From assembly GCA_964035545.1 (NCBI GenBank), contig OZ037767.1, positions 10,096,207 through 10,160,206 on the forward strand: DNA of 64,000 nucleotides, given 5' to 3'. This document shows positions 1 to 12,200 of this stretch, in pieces. Each line of letters starts with the position of its first letter. Position 1 is the first letter of the stretch. A program made the position numbers and the translations under genes. This DNA is from Bugula neritina (taxonomy: Eukaryota; Bryozoa; Gymnolaemata; Cheilostomatida; Bugulidae). The notes under the pieces were generated by a model, which worked only from the letters and a program-made list of their open reading frames with translations, searched no databases and was not told the DNA's origin.

Positions 1-2
1 GA

Positions 3-239
3 AGTGTTGTGAAACGTAAAACAGCCGAGTATCTGGTGTATGTGGAGAAGTTGCACCACCGCTACCTGGACAGCAGTGGTACAGATCATAGCAGGTGGAG
101 ACAATTACAAGTCTCTCGGCCTGTGGCCAGACTGCAAACAGGTCTTTATGCAAGATGTTATCAAAATAAAACTTTATACAGTAGGCCTGTGTGTGTAATG
201 TTAAAAAGTTTGCAGTTGAAATGGCTGGTTTTTCAGTAA
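3..239 (+). CDS. possible 3' terminal exon of an unknown gene
   Basis: An open frame enters from the left edge and runs to a TAG-type end near position 239, with residues such as RKTAEYLVYVEKLHHRYLD near its start. The first 120 bases are clearly more GC-rich than the surrounding DNA, which fits coding sequence, and an AATAAA-like signal lies inside at about 163-168. I do not recognise the family. The frame may end earlier as an exon, for instance at a CAG|GT near 140. It could also be chance. Confidence 0.2.
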   Translation, partial: SVVKRKTAEYLVYVEKLHHRYLDSSGTDHSRWRQLQVSRPVARLQTGLYARCYQNKTLYSRPVCVMLKSLQLKWLVFQ

Positions 240-1199
240 GCATGAGATGATTCTAAGGGAGTTTATCGCTGTTAACAACGTATTTGGAGAGCTTTTCTGG
301 GCAAACAAGAAGCCACTGTACTAAAGAACCAACAGTCAAATGTATTTTTTATTGAAAAATTGCTTACACGCTTTGCTTTTTGCAAGTACAAAAACTTTTC
401 CTAAATTTGGAAATATGAAATGCTGATATAAAATATTTCATATAGCAGAAGAAATTGCATATTTTAAAATGATAAACAGGCTGTATGTTTTTATTTGATA
501 GAGGAATAGAGACGAATAGGGATCTAATGAAAAAAGAAAGTGAAAAATCAAAGCAGCCAAAAATTAGAAAAGCAACCATTGAAAAGATCCAATTAATAGA
601 TAGGCCTACTCCTCAAACGAAAAAAAACAGATCGAGAGAGAAATAATTTATTACAGACCCCAAAAACTAGAGAGTAATGGGCGTTACTCTACCAAATATT
701 TTTCTGCACTAAAATGTAAGGATCAGCTGATAGCCAGAAATGCAAATATTTAAAGAAAAGCGTCCATTCTACCACGCATTGCAACCAATCCTCTTTCTAG
801 TTGATTTTCTCCAACAGGTGCACACCGTCAATCTTTGACCCAAAATTGTGTTTACTTTCACACTGTTTGAAGATCAGACTAAAATAAACTTGACATGAAA
901 TATTCAACAAACAATTGTTGAAGGAATAGAACTAATACTCCTCCGCAAACCGAAAAAGCAAAGACGAGAATCATTTATCATGAACCTAACAGGCTAAACA
1001 TGCACAGTTTCCGTCTACCTCGAATTCACACCATTTGGAAATATTAAAACAATTAATCAACCAAATATTCATAAAGTCACTGTGGAAGAACTAAAATTAA
1101 TCAACACCCCTCAGACTGGAAAGGTAGAGGCTAGAGTTGTCAGCTACAAACCAAATAAGCTGCAGTGGAATGGCTACGGTTGGAGATTTGCAAAAACAT
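240..1199. other. gene-free AT-rich stretch
   Basis: No supportable exon or RNA gene. Single-frame runs are short and A/T-biased. The last 120 bases have weak resemblance to Penelope-like coding DNA and may be the 5' part of the decayed element that follows. Confidence 0.4.
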
Positions 1200-1740
1200 A
1201 AACTCAAAAAACTGCCAATGTGCAACATTCCTACAACTATTCTAATCACAGAACCATAGTATTTGACAATTAAATAGTTTTAGACTAGTCCTTTTAAAGG
1301 AGTCCACCAACAAAAATTAGCTGAAACAATCTATATAAAGCAACAAAAATATCAACGTTAATTTAATATACAACATTACTTAGTACCGTGTTGAAGCTAT
1401 AGTAATATTTTTATGCTGATAAACTTTGACTGATTCAGCACAATTTTTGTTGTACATTTTTCAAGTTTTAATTCTGTTTTATTTTTATATTAAAAGAATA
1501 GTATATCTCTCTACTTACATAATATTTCAAAATGTTATTATTTTCTTTAGCTTAATCAATAATTTCCACCCCTTTATCTCATGTCATGCATACAATTTAA
1601 CATAGCGTCCTGACTTTTAAATTTCATTTAATGTATAACTCTCAAGATGGATACAGTACTGTCCCAAATATTAGCTTACTTTGATAAATAAAGTTGTAAA
1701 TAAACAAAATGTTTCCAGTTTACTATTTTGATAATGAAAA
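1200..1740 (+). mobile_element. decayed Penelope-like element 3' end, copy 1
   Basis: This fragment aligns by eye with the C-terminal endonuclease region and 3' end of the better preserved element at 16.66-18.41 kb. Conceptual translation around 1290-1350 gives a relic of the shared IHHQK...YIKQ segment, with stops. Near 1641-1692 it keeps the tail signature: AAGATGG, a self-complementary stretch, then AAATATTAG and TTACTTTGATAAATAAAG. The reverse transcriptase is absent. It is a dead 5'-truncated copy, older than the central one judging by substitutions. Confidence 0.6.
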
Positions 1741-1974
1741 ATAGAGTATTTATATTATATTTCGTTTGATATATGTAATTTTTACTCATCAATAGCCAAA
1801 GACCTCCTCTCCTAAGCCCTTTCTTTTGCTTCACAATTCACTTATAGCATCTCAAATGAGCACCGAGAACAGTTTTAGAACACTGATAAAATCTATCCTC
1901 ATCTTCAATTCTGAACAATGAGCAAAAATTACAGTAATTCTGAAGTTACTATACAAAACTATGGCGGCGCTGAA

Positions 1975-2575
1975 ACTTGCCAACCTATTTGCTAAGTTTG
2001 TCAACATGCAAACCTTTACTACGTATCTCCACTATTAATCACGGAAACGTATCAATAGATGATGTGATAATTTTAAATCTGTCCGTTAAAGGAACCCACC
2101 ATCGGAAGTTAGCTGAAGCTTTCTACATTAAACAAATAAAACAAAATAAACTGATCAACTAAATATAGAAAATCACTTCCTACGGTTACAATGAAGCCAA
2201 TACATTTTATATACCAATCAACTTCTACTAATCAATATCAAATTTTGTTGTTTTTTCTATATATAGATATGCTTTCTGAAATCTCAACTCTTATAATTCA
2301 CTTCAATATTATATATAAAAGAGAACAGGTATATAATGTTTTCGCTTATATAATAATGATATTATTTTCCTTGGTTTAATCAACTAGAAATAATTTCTAC
2401 CCCTTTACCTTATGTCATGCATAAAGTTCAACATAACATATTGTGACTTTTAAATTCCATTCATTCTATGCATGCAACCATACATGAAGTTGAACAATGT
2501 GCTGTCTGAAATATCATATTACTTTGATGAATAAAGTAATGTAAAAGAAAAACTGTTTCTTGTCTACTTATTTTT
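1975..2575 (+). mobile_element. decayed Penelope-like element 3' end, copy 2
   Basis: A second tandem remnant in the same orientation as the one just upstream. Positions 2090-2150 translate to a segment ending HHRKLAEAFYIKQIKQ, matching HHQKVVEALYIKQIKP of the central element. The tail at about 2500-2575 repeats the CTGTCTGAAATATCATATTA / TTTGATGAATAAAG / TTTCTTGTCTACTTATTTTT pattern. Only the end of the endonuclease region and the 3' terminus survive. Two tandem tails in the same orientation are typical of Penelope-like insertions, which often carry repeated terminal segments. Confidence 0.65.
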
Positions 2576-4589
2576 AATGTATATTCTATATATGTTAAGG
2601 TGAATGATTTAAATAGTGCTGCAGCATCTCCTAATTTATACTTACTTGATTATAGCTAAAACACATTAACACATACCAGTCAGTACACATAGCTTTGTAG
2701 AATTATCCTCCCCTACTCTTTGCTTTTTTTTGAAATTTTCTTAGGCAGACATTGCTTCAGTGTCAATAGTAGGTTGCTTAGTTCTCCCACAAGGCTGTTT
2801 CCCAAATTCCTTGTTTGTGGATTTTATTAAGATAAAGAATTTATGAAAACAGGCTCCTGAACAACCAGTCCCATTTTTCTCTATCTTTCCAGCTGGTTGG
2901 GTACCCATGCTATTTAACCTGGTCTTCTCTTTAAATATCCACCTGACTTATTCTCTCACAAGCCTCAAGCTGCAGGCAGGAAGAAGACAAAAGTTGTGCC
3001 TGTTTAAACAAACCCTTCTGTGCCTGTTTTCTTCTATCAAACAAAAACACAGTATGTTTATCATTCTATAACAAGCAAACTTTCAATAATATATGTATAA
3101 AATATCTTGTATTAGCATTTTATATTTTAAACAATAAATTTATGTATATATAAAAGATGGAGAAATGAGTGTGTAAGTACATTGTCAACATACCTTTAAC
3201 TCCCTTTAGCTGGATAGAGACTCCTTATACTTGTAGGCAATATTATACCTTATTCTTTTGCAAATCATCTCACACTCACTATGAAAAGGAGAAACATGTT
3301 AAATTTTCACTTTTTATATATAATGGAATCACATGCATACATGTATAAAAATAACACTTTGATAACATAGCACATGTTAATATTGAAATAAGACTTACTA
3401 GTGTATGTCCAGAGAAAAAAGAAGATTCATTTGTGATTTGTTAAAATTGAAGATCACATACTAAACATAAAGCAGTAATAATCCAACTGTTCATGATATA
3501 TAGTATAATATAATACACTAGGGTACCGTATATGATATGATTTGGGATTCTAGTAATGTAGTGTGTAGCATGGCTTGGATTCAGTAGTTAATATTTTATT
3601 GATGTAAATCAAGTATACTTGTATTTCGAATACCACTCCATCAATCTTCAAAGCTTGAATCAACGTTTAAATTAAAAGTTAAGGCGTTGCGTTGAACTAC
3701 GCGCATTGCATAAGGCGCGCGCGAAGGGTGCAATTCATATAACCACATAACCACGAAGTTGCCGTTATAGTGCGATTCATTAATATTGACCTTTAACCCT
3801 TCGACTCAGCACTACATGAGCATGTGTGAAAACTGTACTCGCTAGTGATCCTACTTGAGCACTTGCGCGTGACTTATTATTGAACCGAACTAGAAATAAT
3901 ATTTTTCAGTTCATTGATATAAACTACCAAGAGCTATAAAAAGTATGGTTTATTTCATTTTTGCGTTACAATAGTTTATAAGGTACTGTATAAGTACTTG
4001 GTATTTTTTAACATTGCTAAATATTTTTAAATGTTGTCATGATAACATTGACGTTACCAATCACGTGAATTTGTATGATAATTAGGGCGGGTTAATTCCA
4101 CGATTTGATAAACAGTTTTATAAGCAGCTTCAAGTTGAAGGTGAATAAATTGAGTTCTCAAATGTGAGGTTGGGGGTTCTACCAAATGCTTGATTTAAAA
4201 CTTGAACGTCTTAAGCTACTTTTTTTAATAACCCCCAAGTCGGAGCTGCCTATAAATATATTTTATTTTATAATCCTTAGCTTTAGAGCATAAAGATTCA
4301 GATTTCAACTTTGCCGTGTAAGTCATGGATCACCCGTTTATACTTATAGTTATTTCCAAACCCAGGCTTCAAGTAATCGTGATCATTATGATTATGATTG
4401 TTAATATTATTAGATTTGTGCTTATAGGTTGGTTGTTTTAATTATAAATGCCTTTAGCATTTAAGCCCGAAGAAAGGTATTTTTCTTTTTAAGGATTAAA
4501 TCTGGTTGGGAGCCCGAGGCACAGCTTTAAAAGTATATATTAATACAAGCGTATAACATTAACTGATTAAGTGTTAACAGTTGTCCATA
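2576..4589. other. gene-free spacer
   Basis: AT-rich DNA without recognisable exons, RNA genes or transposon ends. A short GC-richer patch at about 3680-3740 contains a GCGCGCGC run but no open frame or promoter signature I can defend. Confidence 0.4.
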
Positions 4590-5110
4590 TATTTATAATA
4601 ATATTAATAATAATAATTAACTACTATAACTATTAACTATAAGATTAAGTATAACTATAAGTATTAGAGTTAGATTTAGTATGACTACCATTACTTGAGT
4701 CTTAAAATTACATTTACACTTGGTGACTTACACTTACAGCCACACTTACACCGGCAGTTACAGTAAATAATTTACTTTTACTGAGTTTTAGTTTTACTTT
4801 TAGACTTAGTGATACTGATAGTGATAGTGATAGTGATACTTTTAGTTTTACGGATAGTGATAAACTCTATACTAACTTAAGCTTCAGTGTTAAAGTGATC
4901 AATCTTCAATGTCACTGAAAGTGAATGTGAATGACAATTGTTGTTGACTATTGTGAATTACAAACTAAACGTGAAACTCAAACCCAAACTTGAGCCTGAG
5001 GCAAAGTCTAACTAAGAGTGAGTAACTGCAAGTAAAAGTATAAGGCCAAATGTAACGTTAGACTAAGAGGAAGTCTAACTCTAAGAGTAACTGTAAGTGA
5101 CTAATTCAAA
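4590..5110. repeat. degenerate short-period simple repeat
   Basis: Long succession of related 5-7 base words (ACTATAA, AGTGATA, TTAGTTTTAC, AGTGAATG), including GATAGTGATAGTGATAGTGA near 4812-4832. The period drifts, so this is an old, slippage-derived tract rather than an ordered satellite. A similar TGACTATCAGTATC patch recurs near 5490-5550. Confidence 0.55.
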
Positions 5111-6069
5111 CTGATTTTATCAGTATCAGTATGAGTATCACGCTCCTTTTTTTTGTCAGTTAGAAGTTGACATTGATTAATCTTATTTAATATTTATTCA
5201 ATACCTTCGTTATAATTTGAATTTATATTAAATTTAATTCAGAAGATGAAATTTAAATTTGATGTATGAAATTAACTCTAAGTAACGAATTATTGTGTAA
5301 TGTATTGTTGTACTCACAGACAAACTTCTATTAGTATTACTGTTTTATTAATATCAGGCTCAATTTCAGTTGTGAGTTGACATAAGTGATTATTTATTGT
5401 TTTTATAATATAAGTTAAAACTAATAGAGAAAGTCAAATTTATGGTTAAATTTAACTACTGACTTATTGTTAAGTTATATAATCAGTCACACTGTGACTA
5501 TGACTATCAGTATCTTTAACTTAGTGACTATCCCTATGAATATCACTCTAGATAATAAATATAGTCAAAGCAATGGTGATGGTCACACAGTGCAAACCTT
5601 GAAGCTGAACATTAAACTGCTCAATTGGCAATTGACTAAGTGTTTTAGTTTGTTTTAATTGATATTTAACTTTTAAAATAATTGGTTTAATTTTCAATTT
5701 TCCACCATCTTAAAAGTTGCAAAAAGGTATATAAAGTTTGAGATTGAACACAACTAAACACTGGAACCATTTTTATAATTGTTGTACAATAGCAATTTTT
5801 ATAAATTATTTCATTTAAATTTCATACTTTTGAATTCATTGTTGCTTTGATAATTTTACAATAATTTTATTACAAAATTTCGATGTTTATAGCATGTCAG
5901 ATCGATCATTAATATTTAAGACTTATAACTTGGAAAAGAACATTTTTGGGTTGCTGCATGAAATGGTATCAAAATTATTCTTAGGCCTATGCAGATTTTT
6001 CTAGAGAAATTTGTAAACTTATATAAAAGTAAAGTTTGCTAACTGAAATTTTGAATTTATTTTATTCGA
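5111..6069. other. gene-free AT-rich spacer
   Basis: No supportable coding or RNA gene. Recognisable similarity to the right arm of the inverted duplication begins at about 6070, just before the GRDP gene. Confidence 0.4.
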
Positions 6070-6252
6070 AGGTGAACAAAGCAATAACTTTTATTTTATA
6101 AATTAAGCCAAGTTACTTTTGGTTTCATCTACATGTTTCCTTCAGAAATGTTGACTTCTTTACTTGAAACCATGATTATCCAAAGACTCATATGTCCCAT
6201 GGATAATATGATGTAATTTGCAGCATATCGTCCAGGACTCTGACTGTATACA

Positions 6253-9200
6253 ATGACTCACCCAAATGTCAATAGAGCCCATCAAGTGCCATTGTCTCTT
6301 ACAAATGACAACCATGTTGTGGCTATGAGAAATGAGCTGCTGTTTTTAAAAACCATATCCCGGTACCCTAAACTGTTCACACCTGGACCAGTCTTGACGA
6401 ATGCTATTCGTAGGTAAGAAAAGCAGTTGAAATGAAGCTAAATTCTTGAGTCTTCAAAATTTTTCTAATAGATATCAGTAGTACACTCTACTGTACTAGA
6501 ATTTGAGGTTTTAAAAGCAAATTTTGGTAGAAAAACCGACTTGTTTGTTTGTCGATCACTATTAATTATTTTGATTGTTCGATGTCATAGACATGATTCA
6601 TCCTTAATGTTTCACTGTTTGGCTTGTATAGGTATGAAAAAATATTTTTACCTGCCATCAAAAGTTCGAATACGAAGCATCCTATACAAGGTGCTCCCAT
6701 AGATATAGAGTGGGTATGGCATTGCCATATGCTTGCACCGTTGGCTTACCACAAAGACTGTGAAGAAGTAATTGGTATGATCCCTGATCATACTATGTTA
6801 TACCAACCGAATGTTTTCATAAATGGATCTTATGCAATATCTGATGAGATCAGAAATATGTGGGAAGTATATGCCCCAAAGGTAAGCTCAAAAGTATTAT
6901 AAAACATAAACATCCCACATCAAGTATTTCTAATCTAAATCAAAGCAATAAAATTTATATTATTTTTGGATGAACCTAGTTTTTAAATCAAAACTCACAT
7001 TGAATGTTTGCTGTGTAACTCTCATAAATCACACAGCCCTCTTCATCTTTTAACAATACTTAGAGTCAACTTCATAAATGTAACCCGTTGTAGTAGCTTC
7101 AAAAACAAAGCGAAAGCATTTTTATAAATAGCCAAGCAGCAACTAAAAAGGCTCTAGTGTTTGAAGTGCTGCATTTAAGTGTAGTCGTTTACAGTCACTC
7201 AATTGCTTCATGAACTTAGAGGTTGCAAAGGCAAGGTTTCTTCCCCAGTCTGAGAAAATAATGTTACGGCTTAGTAATTAGTATTAGATAATAATGCGGA
7301 TGCTTATTTACTCAAGCTCTTGCACCATCCATGACTTGAGATTCGAGCAAAAGCATGGTATGCTGATGTCAGACTAAGAAGATACAATTATTGTATTCAG
7401 AGCAACTGCCTATACAGTGGTTGCTTAAACCAAGAAAGCTATGTTAGTGTGAACTTTATACATATATTGACTGAGCGTTCACTGTAAGGCACGACATCAT
7501 TGAATAGTAACAACTAGTTTGTTCAATCCAATCATTTAGACTTTCCAAACTTCAGAAAGTTTATTCAAGTTTATGTAACAAGACTTTTAGCTGACAGCTC
7601 TAATACTTTATTATTTTATCTGCATGGCATCTAGCAGTTTTAAAGCTTGTACAGAAAAGCACTTCTTGTATTAAATGGTGACAATGGTATATAATATATG
7701 AATGTTTATTGCTAGCACTATGATTGGGCATGCCCCACAATAGTTGATTCACTAGCAACAAGGAAACATGAAATTGTAATTAATGATTGATCAAAACATG
7801 AGTAAATATAAACATGTTTATTTAGTAGCAAACAGTTCAAAACATTTAGTTCTTTTAATACAGGCCACAAAATTCTAGTGAACAACTATAACTTAAAATA
7901 AATAATATAGCGAAATAATACTATAATGTTGAATTCAAATTGACATTGTTGTTATTATTGGTGTAATGGCAATTGATACATTACAGCAAAAAAACAATTA
8001 AGCCAAATATATAATTTCTAGTGAAAAGAGCCTTCATGAAAATGATAACTCAGTATTCAGTTCATCACTCAAACAATCCGAACCTCATTTTCTAGTTGGG
8101 TGTTTATAGACATGAAGTATTTGTTGAAATTTACAACTATGCCTTTTGGCCAAGGAAATAGCATTGATTCTTAATTACAGGATGAGCCCTTGGAGCTGAA
8201 CCCCACAGTTGTGACTGAGTTTAATGACTCCTCAGGCTATAAATCTCAACTTTCATATGACTTGGTTGGGGCAGCCGAGAGACAGGGAACTTTCTACTAC
8301 AATGTCAGTTTACCTCACTATGAGGACTGGAAGTTTCTCTCTAATGCTATACACAGATATAAGGTAATGTAATATTGATTTCATATGTTTGTCTTTTACT
8401 ATAATCCGTAGTATTTACTGTGATATGCAGTAAAGTCAAGAATAATGCACTGCATACATAGTTTATGTATGCAGTGCATTATGTAGGTACATCATGTATC
8501 CTGTTTTTCGAGAGGTCTTGAAACATAAGGAAGTTTTTCTTTCAACTAATCTATACTGATGTGTCACGTCTAAGTACATTATTGCATTAGCCTAATTTAT
8601 GGTAGCAGATTAAATAATAAAATATATAATGAGATAAGTTATAATCTTTATGTACCCCTCACTTTTTGACACTCATTTTAGCAGTCTGAAGTTGTAAACA
8701 AACTTCTCAATCTCAGTTTTTCAAAACAACAGATATATTTTAACATAGAAAATATATCATCAAACAGCTGAATTGCACATGTCGTACTGCAATATTGAAG
8801 TAAAGGAAAATGAAAAATTATTTGTATTTTCTGATAAATCCCCCAACAGCAGGCTAAGTAGACAGTAAAATATATGCTCTCTTCAGTGACTTTTACTGTC
8901 TACAGTAACTGAAGGTGTAGGGGTGGAGAGCTCACTGTCACAACCCATTTCTGAGAAACACAGCTAAACCTATTTTTCTTATGTTTCGTGCCACAGATTG
9001 GCTCAACAAATCAAACTCTACTCTTACAGTTCTGCATACTCACAAATCATACTGCAGCCATTGAAAACTTCACAGTCTAAATCTTTCCTGGTAGATTAGG
9101 TATCATTAGAGCCCTTGAGTTTGACCTGTTTTCAAATAACAGTTATGGTTTAAAGCCGAAAAGAGCAAGTTTTGAAAATAAAAACATTTCAAACTTTTAC

Positions 9201-12200
9201 TTCATAAAACTTTCGAAGTAAAACTGTACAGTCTAGCAGGTTTTTCTGTCATGTAAATTATAAAAAGTAATTTGTTTACAAAGTGTTTGTATCCCTGAAC
9301 CATTACTTAAAGAGTTTAGTGACACAACACTTTATAGCTACTCTTCAGTTTATTGCTACTTGAAAGGTTACTCTTCTATGTTAGATAGTTGAGTTCTGAT
9401 AATAGACTATTGAACTTCATAACAGAACTTGATGCAGTCAGCTCGTATTTCACTTTTGAATTCTGAAACTGATGCCATTGACTGTACTAGACATAACCGT
9501 ATATTGAAAATACCAGCTATTTTACAATAACCTGGTATATTGTTTTTAAAGTCTCCATCCTTCTGAGAACCACCTTATGGAAAAAGTTTTAAGCTGGCTA
9601 AGGACTTGTTTTCAACTGAGGCAAAGTTACAACTATGATGATTTGGGGCGTAGGCTCAAATTCTTTTCTTTTGCTACATTCCTAATCTAGAAAACGGTTT
9701 TTTTTCTGTCTCATATTGAGATTGTATATGAAGAAGCTCTAATCTCACGCAGAAACATGATGTTGTGTACTTGTAGATGATGCTGCAGCTTAAAACATTT
9801 CACCCCAACGCTTTTCTGGTGCCTTGCTATGACATAGACTTGGCATGGCACACCCACCAGCTGCATCCTCACTTATACAAGAAGGACACAACGCAGTACC
9901 TTGGCAGAGTAAGTGTGTTGGGTGTACCATCTACATACAGATAGAGTTTTTTTTTCACCTTTTGAATCAAAATGCTATGTTGTATTTAGCATAGCTAATC
10001 ACAGATACTCAATACATGTGTTTTTGTAGCTGTTAACTGTGTTGCTCTCAAGTAGAAAAATATTATATTTTTTTAAGATCACGGTGCGTTTTAGTTGCAT
10101 CTAGCAATGTCTAATTTGTTATATAGATACAATAAAGTAGTTAGTCTTGAAAAACGGTAGAGTTTCAGTTTGGTTAATATTCCAGTATATAGTAGTAAAT
10201 ATAACACTACTATTTCCATATATCAATGTCTGTGTCTCTATCATTCATCGCTGTATTTACATGTGTAGATATTCAACCATGATGACAACCTTACTGATAG
10301 AAGTGCTGACTCACACCTTACACAGTCTGAAGAGACAACTAAACAGCTGTGGCAGCAAACGTATGATCAGCCCTTTGGACTGAGTGGTGCCATGTACCGG
10401 GGTGTGTCTCCAGCTGGTAAACTCGCTGTCTTGGCTCCACAGGATGTAAATATATTTGGTTACATGTTATTACACTCCTTAGTCTTTGCTCTTTACCTTT
10501 CTTATTGTAGTCCTGAATGGGTGGCGGTACTTGTTAGCCTTTATGTAGTAGTGTAGTTAGCAAGGAATAGCAGCCAAGGTCAACATTAGATAATTTATTG
10601 ACCAAGTTTATATGAATTATAATGAATAAATTATATGTTATTGATCAGTAGATTATCGAATGTTAACCCTGGCAGTTAGTTATTCAATATAATTCGTATG
10701 AACTTAGCTAGAGCTGCAATTGTATACCTGATGTTTAATTGTACGGTGCATGCCTAAACCTGTATGTTTTTGAAATCATACTCAAAATAAAAAAAAGTAG
10801 GCCACAAAAGTCTAACATATTTTAGATGACTTATTGAAGTATAAGATATATACTTACAGTGTACCCTGAATAACTGATAATAGATTTCTATACCTTATAC
10901 TTACATATACTGAATACATACTTTGGACCTAGAATTTGATATAATAATTAGTTTACAAAGTGGCATACAGAATTATAATACAGTTACCCAGCTTCAGGCA
11001 ATATTTTACAGACTTGGTACTTTGTTTTGATATCTTACACCCATTAATCTAGAAGATCAGACTGTTTTATTACTGATAGTCTGATTCTCTTTCATTGACT
11101 TATATTTCAACTCTGACTGTGTCTCAGTGAGAACTAGTCACATGCTTCTGGAATGTTTTTTTTTAGAATGCCGTTGGGGCAGATCTGCTGTTCGAAATGG
11201 AGTTGAACACACTTCGGGCTGTCAATAATCATGCTGCAAAGATGCGCATTGATTTCCATCTGGGAAGATCGAGGATTATGAAACTGAAAGCAAAACGAAC
11301 TGCCTCTAGCAATGATTTCAACTTTCAACCATTTAAGGTGAGAATTTTTCCTGTTGCATCATCACATGGCATTTTCTAATGTTTACTACCAACTAGCTGC
11401 TATTAGGAAGGCTTATTGACTATAGAACTCAACATATTTTATATGCATGTTGGGTTACACCTAGCTTTCATAAAATTAACCTTCTTTTTGGTGACATCAC
11501 CATCAACATTTCTCTCAATGAGTTAATGAAAGTAAACTTGGAAAAGCATTTTGCTGGCTTTGACTAAACTGTGCATAAAATCTTATAATACTAATTAAAA
11601 TAAGTGTGGAACGCATTTTATAGCAATGAAAGTTTAATCTGTATAATTTATTGACACTTCTAAATTATATGCCAACACCAATGCTGTCTATAATTATTTA
11701 GAGAGTTTTCACTTCATCTAAAGATTACGGAAAGCAGCTCACCTTATCTCTCTCTCAAACTGAAGAAGGATGCTGCCAATCTGCTGACGATTTGGGACAT
11801 GAAAGTATCGACTTCACTCGGTTCATGAGTGTCGAAAGAGTAGAGCCTTATGGGATTGATATTAAAGCAAATCTGGGGGATTCATCACTGATTGTTCATG
11901 GTATGAGTTTCATCACAATTCCCTATATCATTACTGTCAACCGGAATGGATAAAGTTAAGATTGAAATGGTAGCACTTTGTTTTGGGCCATACTTTTTTT
12001 GATAGGTGCAGTATTGGAGAAATTGAGAAAAGCCTGTGTTCTAAATTAGAAATGTAGCAAAAGGTGTTATATCAACTGCGCCCAACCAAAGTTTACGAAG
12101 ACAGTTTAGGAACTCTGGTTATCTCAGTTTCTCGACTACTCCACCTAAATGTAAATCTCATAGTTTGGGTTTACACCGTGCAGGCTGATGCCTGTGGACA

